Positions 1-5,313 of a stretch of 5,313 bases of DNA are shown one piece after another (positions within the stretch are counted from its first letter, which is position 1; every line of letters starts with the position of its first letter). A program made the translations under genes and the position numbers. The notes under the pieces were generated by a model. It did not search any database, had not been told where the DNA came from, and saw only the letters and a list, made by a program, of their open reading frames with translations. The stretch comes from an uncultured Pirellula sp. (GTDB lineage Bacteria > Planctomycetota > Planctomycetia > Pirellulales > Pirellulaceae), in the NCBI GenBank assembly GCA_903892365.1, contig CAITIF010000846.1, forward strand, positions 1 through 5,313, written 5' to 3'.

Positions 1-2189
1 TCAAGCACCACTGGAACCTGAAAGGTAGCCAGGTATCGGCTTCGATACGTCATGAGGCTATTGGTAATGCGGAGAATTGCTTCAATCGTGGCAGGCTCTT
101 CATTGCGTTCGGAGGCAAAAAAGATTCGGACAAGATTATTGATCTGCATGCTTCGTTCGATTCGTACACCAAGATCCAAGAATCGCCATCCGAGCGTTCG
201 TGTCATGTTTTCAGCGATCAAGCCAGCGAAGCTTGCGAAATCCGCAAGCAATCGATCGAGCATGGAAATCACGTCTAAATTTCGGAGTTGAGAATCGTAG
301 CGATTTGGATCGACTGTCTGTTGGATGCGGTCGATGGTGCGCCACATGTCGGGCGAAATACGGTCTCGAACGCGTACGGCATTGAACACCGCGCTGTTGA
401 TGGTGGTTCGCAGCCCCAACGGCTTTTGGATGTCGAACATTGCAGTCGGAAGCACATCGATTACCGCAGGGGTGCGGCGACTGAACTCAGGTATGACATA
501 ATCGGGATCGATATGACCATGTTCAGCGAGAACCCGAAGCATTGGGCGATAGTGGGTTTCTTCTGCATTTTCCGATTCCAGGGTTTCAAAAACAGCACGC
601 ATCAATCGGGCAATCTGCTCAGCCCGCTCGATGTACCTGCCAAGCCAATACAGATTATCCGCGACACGGCTTGGAAGTTCCGAACCGCTGCGTCGAGGAA
701 GAACTTGGGTTGTCGATGGCTCCAGTAGGCTAATTTCGTTTTCATGTTTCTTTGCGATGATCCAGACGTCTTGGCTCCGTTCCCCCGACTTCATGGTGTA
801 ACTAAGTGCTTCCGAATTTCTAGAGACTCGGGCAAGCGCACCAGGCAGAGTCTTATACCCTTCATCGGTTGAAACTAAATAGGTTCGCAAGGCAAGGTGC
901 CACGGTTCAACGCGTCCTTCCATCAATACAGGAGTCGTCGATCGTTCGATGGTTTCTTGCGCAACGAACTCTTCAGGGGCGGCATTCATTTTGCGGATCA
1001 ATTCGGCTCGGCTTTCCTCTGTCAGCGATTGAGGATGGAAAGGAGGCTCATCCAACATTCGAAAAGCTGGCCGGATGGATAAGTTATCCAAGTTGTTGAT
1101 CACGTATTGTTTTTGTTTTTCGTCACCACACCACCAAGTCCGAACCGAAGGTAACTTTAGATCTTCTTTGAGCAGAAACCGGCAGATGTCTGGCAAGAAG
1201 GGAAGGAACACGGGGGACTCGACCAAACGGCTACCAATGGAATTGGTGACTGCAACCATGTTGTTGCGCACGACATCCAGCAGGCCTGGCACACCGTATT
1301 CGGACGAGCGAAGTTCTACCGGATCGCAATCGTCATCATCGATGCGACGAAACAGAACTTCTACAGGTAGAAGTCCGCCAAGCGTTTTCAATTGGATCAC
1401 TCCGCCGCGTCGGGAAAGATCCCCTCCTTCGGCCAAGGTGTATCCCAGATACCGCGCCAGATAAGCATCTTCAAAATAGGATCGTCCAAGTGGTCCTTTC
1501 GTCCAAAGTACAATTCTTGGATTTTCTTTGGTTCTTGGTGCAAGACTTCGAAGCTCATCCTTCAGCATCGCGTAAAACGGAGCGAGCTTTCTTACTGGTA
1601 GCTTTCGAAATATGGGTGAGAGCATCCGCGAGGTAACAATTCGATTTTCCAGCACGTACCCTAAACCGAACGGCGACTTGGTACGATCCCCCACGACTCG
1701 CCATGAACCATCCGATGCCCGAGCGATGTCCGCGACATAATACTGAAGGTATCTATGCACCGAGGAATAAAGACGGCTGTAAGCGGGGTGCCATGCGGGG
1801 TGGCCGAACAAGAGCCTGGGTGGAATGACCAGCTCTTTAATCAGACGCTGGGGACCATAGAGATCGGCGAGAATCGCTTCCATCAAACGAGCCCGTTGAG
1901 CTAGTTTCTCCGAAACTTGTTTCCATTCTGCTTCGGCAAGAACCAGCGGAAGTGCGTCCAGAAGCCATGGACGAGAAGTTTGTCCTTCTGAATCATGCGG
2001 ATTGAAGGAAACGCCGTCACGTGCAATTTGAGCCAATGCTTGTTGCCTGCGGTTTAGCAGTTGCCCCATCCCCATGGTATTAAGCCGTTGAATCACGTCG
2101 TTCCATATGGGTCGAATCGTCCCATCCTCGTGGACAAGTTCGTCATACACACCTTGAATCGGACGGTAATTACTAAACACCGAGCTCAC
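1..2189 (-). CDS. Circularly permuted type 2 ATP-grasp protein fused to alpha-E (DUF403) domain (3'-partial)
   Basis: One minus frame is open from just after a TGA at 2285-2283 to the left edge. From the chosen GTG at 2189 it gives 729 residues and runs off the window. The first conserved block is YRPIQGVYDEL (8-18), followed by RPWLLDALPLVL (73-84), LYGPQRLI (110-117), FGHPAWHPAY (128-137), GDRTKSPFGLGYVLENR (167-183) and YFEDAYLARYLGYTLAEGGDL (starting at 238). LKTLGGLLPVEVLFRRIDDDDCDP (267-290) contains the likely nucleotide/metal-binding Arg and Asp residues. GVPGLLDVV follows, then TWWCG (351-355). These are the former DUF404/DUF407 blocks, now called circularly permuted type 2 ATP-grasp. 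Alpha-E begins at about 503 with SRVADNLYWLGRYIERAE and is still running at MTYRSRYLATFQVPVVL (713-729). About 100 residues are probably missing at the C-terminus. Known of the family: predicted ATP-dependent COOH-NH2 ligase, encoded with transglutaminases. The start is uncertain: alternatives are GTG 2180 and TTG 2258, and the first in-frame ATGs (residues 39 and 41) would remove YDEL. The TGA readable at 3-1 is out of frame. Confidence 0.93.
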   Translation of the reverse strand, partial: MSSVFSNYRPIQGVYDELVHEDGTIRPIWNDVIQRLNTMGMGQLLNRRQQALAQIARDGVSFNPHDSEGQTSRPWLLDALPLVLAEAEWKQVSEKLAQRARLMEAILADLYGPQRLIKELVIPPRLLFGHPAWHPAYSRLYSSVHRYLQYYVADIARASDGSWRVVGDRTKSPFGLGYVLENRIVTSRMLSPIFRKLPVRKLAPFYAMLKDELRSLAPRTKENPRIVLWTKGPLGRSYFEDAYLARYLGYTLAEGGDLSRRGGVIQLKTLGGLLPVEVLFRRIDDDDCDPVELRSSEYGVPGLLDVVRNNMVAVTNSIGSRLVESPVFLPFLPDICRFLLKEDLKLPSVRTWWCGDEKQKQYVINNLDNLSIRPAFRMLDEPPFHPQSLTEESRAELIRKMNAAPEEFVAQETIERSTTPVLMEGRVEPWHLALRTYLVSTDEGYKTLPGALARVSRNSEALSYTMKSGERSQDVWIIAKKHENEISLLEPSTTQVLPRRSGSELPSRVADNLYWLGRYIERAEQIARLMRAVFETLESENAEETHYRPMLRVLAEHGHIDPDYVIPEFSRRTPAVIDVLPTAMFDIQKPLGLRTTINSAVFNAVRVRDRISPDMWRTIDRIQQTVDPNRYDSQLRNLDVISMLDRLLADFASFAGLIAENMTRTLGWRFLDLGVRIERSMQINNLVRIFFASERNEEPATIEAILRITNSLMTYRSRYLATFQVPVVL

Positions 2190-2201
2190 TATTCCATTCT
2201 T
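2187..2201 (-). promoter_or_regulatory. Probable GTG start with weak ribosome binding site
   Basis: The GTG at 2189-2187 is preceded by the purine-rich stretch GAAGAATGGAATA, which has no strong Shine-Dalgarno core. It is preferred because it places the start seven residues before the conserved YRPIQGVYDE block, as is usual for this family. A second GTG at 2180 is nearly as good. No in-frame ATG exists between the upstream TGA (2285-2283) and this block. Confidence 0.45.
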
Positions 2202-2323
2202 CGTCGTTGGAGAGGATTGCTTTGCCGATTGCTGAGTCGCGGGGAAGGTGGACCGCAAACTTTCGGGCGAGTAACATGAGGCTCAGTGAAGGTCCTGCTG
2301 CGTGCTTCATGGCGTTTGGTCAT
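2189..2323 (-). CDS. Possible 44-residue leader ORF ending on the ATP-grasp start codon
   Basis: An ATG at 2323-2321 opens a 44-codon frame that ends in TAG at 2191-2189. The last G of that stop is the first G of the chosen GTG start, giving a TAGTG overlap of the kind that can couple translation. The peptide is rich in Arg, Ser and Pro, with no hydrophobic segment and no family I recognise. The GGGG before its ATG is only one base away, too close for a normal Shine-Dalgarno. An overlapping frame from ATG 2310 to TAG 2175-2173 also exists. Composition gives no sign of selection, so it may well be chance. Confidence 0.15.
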   Translation of the reverse strand: MTKRHEARSRTFTEPHVTRPKVCGPPSPRLSNRQSNPLQRRRME

Positions 2324-2367
2324 GCCCCAAGGTGGACAACTGGCTAATTCATAAGCCGAATTACTAC

Positions 2368-2396
2368 ATTATGGCATTCGCGTGTCGCAACTTGAA
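2368..2396 (-). promoter_or_regulatory. Weak sigma70-like promoter candidate for the ATP-grasp gene
   Basis: On the minus strand, TTCAAG (2396-2391) and CATAAT (2373-2368) are separated by exactly 17 bases. The -10 matches TATAAT at five of six positions, but the -35 matches TTGACA at only three. It lies about 180 bases upstream of the chosen GTG, in the most A+T-rich part of the spacer. One such match is expected by chance in a spacer of this size, and planctomycete promoters often depart from the Escherichia coli consensus, so this is only a pointer. Confidence 0.18.
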
Positions 2397-2405
2397 TCTC
2401 GAATG

Positions 2406-2432
2406 TTACCTCTGGGTAAGTTCTTGAGGTAA
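2406..2432 (-). repeat. Nested inverted repeats (two mutually exclusive hairpins)
   Basis: TTACCTC at 2406-2412 is perfectly complementary to GAGGTAA at 2426-2432, giving a 7-bp stem with a 13-nt loop. The same left arm (TTACC, 2406-2410) also pairs with GGTAA at 2415-2419, giving a 5-bp stem with a 4-nt loop. Because the two stems share an arm, only one can form at a time. It starts 44 bases after the TAA of the upstream gene. No run of U follows on the minus-strand transcript, so it is not a canonical intrinsic terminator. It could be a 3'-end stabilising stem, a binding site for a dimeric protein, or chance. Confidence 0.35.
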
Positions 2433-2475
2433 TTTCAATTAGTAATCGCGACTCATGTTGGACTAGAAACCGATA

Positions 2476-5313
2476 TTAAATTAATGGCCTACGAAGGTCC
2501 AAAGTCAAAGGAAAAAAGGAATTCTCTTCGACGGAAGGGATCGCCACCGATCCTGGGGTGTGTCCCATTGGAAAGAATCTAGCCACGCGTCTTGCCTCAG
2601 CTTCGTACGAGTTTACAGGAAAAGTTTCGTAATTTCGGCCGGCTGGATGCGCCACGTGATAGGTGCATCCGCCAACCGAACGCTCGGTCCAACGATCTAA
2701 CATATCAAAAACTAGTGGCGTGTGCAGTGGGATGGTCGGATGCAAGCAGCTAGCAGGCCACCAGGCTCGGTAACGAACGGCTGCAACATACTGCCCCTGC
2801 ATTCCCGTCGGATGAAGGGGAACCCGTCGTCCATTGCAAGTGATAACATGCCTCGAGCCTGTTAAACCACTGACCAGCACTTGAATTCGCTCCACGGAGG
2901 AATCGACGAAACGCACGGTTCCCCCCCCGGCTGGCTCATCTCCCAACACGTACCAAGGTTCAATCGCAGATCTTAGTTCCAGTTCGATATTGTCTTTTTG
3001 CAAGTTTCCAATCACTGGGAATCGAAATTCAAAATGAGGTTTGAACCACTCTCGGTCGAATGCAAAACCTGCACGATTCAAATCCGATAAAACATCGGAG
3101 AAATCGGACCAAACGAAATGAGGCAACAAGAAACGGTCGTGCAACGAAGTACCCCAGTCCACGAGCTGTTCTTCGAAAGGCTTATCCCAAAACTTCATCA
3201 CCAGAGCTCTAATTAACAATTGCTGTGCCAAGCTCATGCGTGAATGAGGCGGCATTTCAAAACCGCGAAGTTCCACTAACCCTAAGCGGCCAGTGCTGCT
3301 GTCGGGCGAGTAAAGTTTATCGATACAAAATTCTGCTCGATGCGTGTTTCCGGTTAGATCCACCAACAGATTACGGAAGATACGGTCGACCAACCAAGGA
3401 GGGCAGTGCTGTCCTCGCGGTGGTATCAGACGCAGAGCCAGTTCCAGTTCGTACAAGGCATCCCGTCGTCCTTCGTCCACGCGGGGGGCTTGACTTGTAG
3501 GTCCAATAAAACGGCCTGAAAACAAGTAGGAGAGCGAAGGATGGTTTTGCCAGTAAGCGACGAAGCTCTTCAGTAAATCAGGCCGACGTAAAAACGGACT
3601 GTCGGAAGGGGTCGAGCCGCCGAGGACGATATGGTTCCCGCCCCCAGTTCCGGAATGTTTGCCGTCCAGATCGAACTTCTCAGTCCCCAACCGCGTCTGG
3701 CTAGCTTCCTCGTAAAGAATCGTTGTCCGCTCGACGAGTTCGTCCCAAGTGGCGGATGGGTGGACATTGACTTCGATCACACCTGGGTCTGGTGTGACCT
3801 TAATACAATCGAGGCGGTCGTCATGAGGTGGCAAATAGCCCTCCAAAACAATCGGCATTTGCAGTGCTGTCGCGGTAGCTTCGATGGCGGCAACCAAATC
3901 AAGGTAGTCTTCAAGGATTGCGACTGGAGGCAAGAAGACATGCAGCTTACCTTTGCGAGGCTCAACACATAGGGCGGTTCGGACAACGTTGGTTGCTGAG
4001 GGAAGTTCAAATTGTTTTTTCTTTCCCTTACCGCCTGTCTTCAATATTCGGTCCGCGATCCATTGCTCCTGTGGTAGCAGCTGTTCTGTGACACCCGTAA
4101 TTGGCTGCGCAAGTTTTTTCTCTTGAACAAAATGTTGGTAATGAGTCCCCACGTTTGGAAGCGGGGGCCGGCTTACCATGGGATCGACGGGCTGGTCTGT
4201 GTTTCGCTGAGCCACCGGCACCCAGGGCAGCGAATCCAAGGGCAATCTCAAGCCCAATGGGGAGTCACCTGGTTGCAAAAACAACCGCTCCGATCGAACT
4301 GGCCAAGCACCGGAAATCCATTTGCGATGCCGAGCTTGCCACGACTGGCAAGTCAAGGGCATAACGAATCCAGTGGGTTGATTGAGCCCTCGTTCTAATG
4401 CCGCCGCAAGGCTCGCTCGGTCGTCGGCATCTCGAAGGTCAACACTGTCCGCTTGGATGTTGGGGGGTAAACGCCGTTCCTTGAGCAAGTAATGAAATAC
4501 ATCTTCGTAGGCTGGGTGGATAAAGTGAGTCGACACTTCCAGCAACTGCGCTAGCGTGGCAGAGAATCTTCGGGCTGCGTCCAGGCCCAGCCCGTAATCG
4601 CGGTCATGCTCTGCAATCAATTTTGGATCTTTCCAAATCGGCACGCCATCTTTTCGCCAGAAGCAAGAAAGAGCCCATCGCGGCAATGGTTCCCCGGGAT
4701 ACCATTTGCCTTGCCCGTAATGAAGCAAGCCGCCTTTGGCAAACTGAGTTCTCAATCGATTGATGAGCACTTCGGAAAGGGCACGCTTTTTCTCGCCGAC
4801 TGCGGCGGTATTCCATTCAGCTCCCTCCATATCATCGATCGATACGAACGTTGGTTCGCCACCCATCGTCAGCCGAACATCTTCGGCTTTTAACCGACTG
4901 TCCACGTGATGGCCAAGTTGCTCGATGGCGGCCCAGGTTGCTTCGGTGTACGGTTTTGTGACTCGGGCTTCTTTCTCGATTCGCGTGATGGACATGCTGA
5001 AATCGAATTCAACTTCGCATTTCTCCAACGCTCCAGAAATGGGGGCGGCCGACATAGGTTCCGGGGTGCATGCCAACGGAATATGCCCTTCACCAGCCAG
5101 CAAGCCAGAGGTAGGGTCGAGCCCAACCCATCCCGCGCCAGGTAAAAACACTTCGGCCCATGCATGCAAGTCGCAAAAATCCGTAAGCGAACCAACAGGG
5201 CCGTCGATCGGCAAAACATCCGGCCTCAACTGGATCAAGTATCCGGAAACAAATCGCGAAGCTAGCCCCAAGTGACGAAGTGTTTGCACCAAGAGCCAGC
5301 CAGAATCTCGGCA
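2476..5313 (-). CDS. Transglutaminase-like cysteine peptidase fused to DUF2126 putative amidoligase (5'-partial)
   Basis: The frame is open from the right edge to a TAA at 2478-2476, giving 945 visible residues. Counting from the edge, residue 1 is the Cys of CRDSGWLLVQTLRHLG, the transglutaminase-like nucleophile motif. His50 (DLHAWAEV) and Asp66 (GLDPTSG) complete the Cys-His-Asp triad. DUF2126 follows, with LTMGGEPTF at 148-156, HYGQGKWYPGEPLPRW at 198-213, a basic glycine-rich linker near 425-433, GTGGGNHIVLGGS at 555-567, NTHRAEFCIDKLYSP at 656-670, VELRGFEMPPH at 680-690 and a C-terminal YRAWWP segment near 848. Known of the family: such proteins usually run to about 1,100 residues, and DUF2126 is annotated in Pfam as a putative amidoligase found attached to transglutaminases. 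So roughly 150-200 N-terminal residues should lie outside the window. Inference: the protein makes and/or cleaves amide bonds in an unknown peptide. No signal peptide or membrane segment is seen in the visible part. The TTG at 5292 is not the start, because it lies inside the catalytic motif. Family assignment is very secure; the substrate is unknown. Confidence 0.95.
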   Translation of the reverse strand, partial: CRDSGWLLVQTLRHLGLASRFVSGYLIQLRPDVLPIDGPVGSLTDFCDLHAWAEVFLPGAGWVGLDPTSGLLAGEGHIPLACTPEPMSAAPISGALEKCEVEFDFSMSITRIEKEARVTKPYTEATWAAIEQLGHHVDSRLKAEDVRLTMGGEPTFVSIDDMEGAEWNTAAVGEKKRALSEVLINRLRTQFAKGGLLHYGQGKWYPGEPLPRWALSCFWRKDGVPIWKDPKLIAEHDRDYGLGLDAARRFSATLAQLLEVSTHFIHPAYEDVFHYLLKERRLPPNIQADSVDLRDADDRASLAAALERGLNQPTGFVMPLTCQSWQARHRKWISGAWPVRSERLFLQPGDSPLGLRLPLDSLPWVPVAQRNTDQPVDPMVSRPPLPNVGTHYQHFVQEKKLAQPITGVTEQLLPQEQWIADRILKTGGKGKKKQFELPSATNVVRTALCVEPRKGKLHVFLPPVAILEDYLDLVAAIEATATALQMPIVLEGYLPPHDDRLDCIKVTPDPGVIEVNVHPSATWDELVERTTILYEEASQTRLGTEKFDLDGKHSGTGGGNHIVLGGSTPSDSPFLRRPDLLKSFVAYWQNHPSLSYLFSGRFIGPTSQAPRVDEGRRDALYELELALRLIPPRGQHCPPWLVDRIFRNLLVDLTGNTHRAEFCIDKLYSPDSSTGRLGLVELRGFEMPPHSRMSLAQQLLIRALVMKFWDKPFEEQLVDWGTSLHDRFLLPHFVWSDFSDVLSDLNRAGFAFDREWFKPHFEFRFPVIGNLQKDNIELELRSAIEPWYVLGDEPAGGGTVRFVDSSVERIQVLVSGLTGSRHVITCNGRRVPLHPTGMQGQYVAAVRYRAWWPASCLHPTIPLHTPLVFDMLDRWTERSVGGCTYHVAHPAGRNYETFPVNSYEAEARRVARFFPMGHTPGSVAIPSVEENSFFPLTLDLRRPLI

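Larger units (their letters stand above)
2190..2475. other. Intergenic spacer between the two minus-strand genes
   Basis: About 286 bases separate the TAA of the transglutaminase/DUF2126 gene from the chosen GTG of the ATP-grasp gene. The spacer is richer in A+T in its 2340-2475 half than the flanking genes. It holds an inverted-repeat cluster (2406-2432), a weak promoter-like sequence (2368-2396) and short minus-strand reading frames of 44-45 codons. No U-tract terminator is seen in the direction of transcription, so read-through from the upstream gene into the ATP-grasp gene is plausible. This length leaves room for a separate promoter as well. Confidence 0.6.

Noticed and set aside
1..3. 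TGA stop on the minus strand at the left edge
   Set aside because: The coding frame of the alpha-E domain reads CTT at 5-3 followed by GA at 2-1, so this TGA is out of frame and the gene runs off the window.
288..728. 146-codon plus-strand reading frame
   Set aside because: It lies antisense to the alpha-E part of the ATP-grasp/alpha-E gene, has no recognisable motif, and the minus frame there shows clear family conservation.
1075..1464. 129-codon plus-strand reading frame
   Set aside because: It is antisense to the TWWCG and RRIDDDD regions of the ATP-grasp domain, and its composition is Ser/Arg-rich as expected of a shadow frame.
2061..2279. 72-codon plus-strand frame reaching into the spacer
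   Set aside because: Most of it is antisense to the conserved N-terminal block (YDEL and following) of the ATP-grasp protein, and it has no motif of its own.
2173..2310. 45-codon minus-strand frame starting at ATG 2310
   Set aside because: It overlaps the ATP-grasp start in another frame, lacks a ribosome binding site, and shows no resemblance to an N-terminal extension of the family.
3631..3972. 113-codon plus-strand reading frame
   Set aside because: It lies antisense to the GTGGGNHIVLGGS region of DUF2126 and has no family resemblance.
5290..5292. TTG as the start of the transglutaminase gene
   Set aside because: The frame continues to the edge through CRDSGWL, the catalytic cysteine motif, so the gene begins outside the window.

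Overview
The window holds parts of two large genes on the minus strand, read from the right edge to the left. Together they make up a recognisable but biochemically poorly characterised gene pair. The right-hand gene (5313 down to 2476, start outside the window) encodes a transglutaminase-like cysteine peptidase fused to a DUF2126 putative amidoligase. The left-hand gene (about 2189 down to the left edge, end outside the window) encodes a circularly permuted type 2 ATP-grasp enzyme fused to an alpha-E (DUF403) domain. Base composition is close to 50% GC by eye. No RNA gene, insertion sequence, CRISPR array or phage gene is visible.

Layout: positions 1-2189 hold the ATP-grasp/alpha-E gene. It is continuously open in one minus frame from 2282 to the edge, and no in-frame ATG lies upstream of its first conserved block. 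Positions 2190-2475 are non-coding, or at most carry a 44-codon reading frame. They contain a nested pair of hairpins, a weak promoter-like sequence and an odd stop/start overlap at the GTG I chose as the start. Positions 2476-5313 hold the transglutaminase/DUF2126 gene. By chance its catalytic cysteine codon is the very last triplet of the window.

How they may work together (inference from the families): ATP-grasp enzymes of this type are predicted to form amide or peptide bonds through an acyl-phosphate. DUF2126 is a putative COOH-NH2 ligase. The transglutaminase-like domain would cleave or transfer amide bonds, and alpha-E is a helical accessory domain that keeps company with these enzymes. 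The pair therefore looks like a synthesis-plus-processing system for an unknown peptide, peptide tag or modified protein. Both proteins look soluble and cytoplasmic over the visible portions.

Organism: a bacterium. Moderate GC, weak Shine-Dalgarno sequences, a likely GTG start and this gene pair would suit a planctomycete of the Pirellulales type. Similar pairs also occur in Proteobacteria, so the assignment is tentative.
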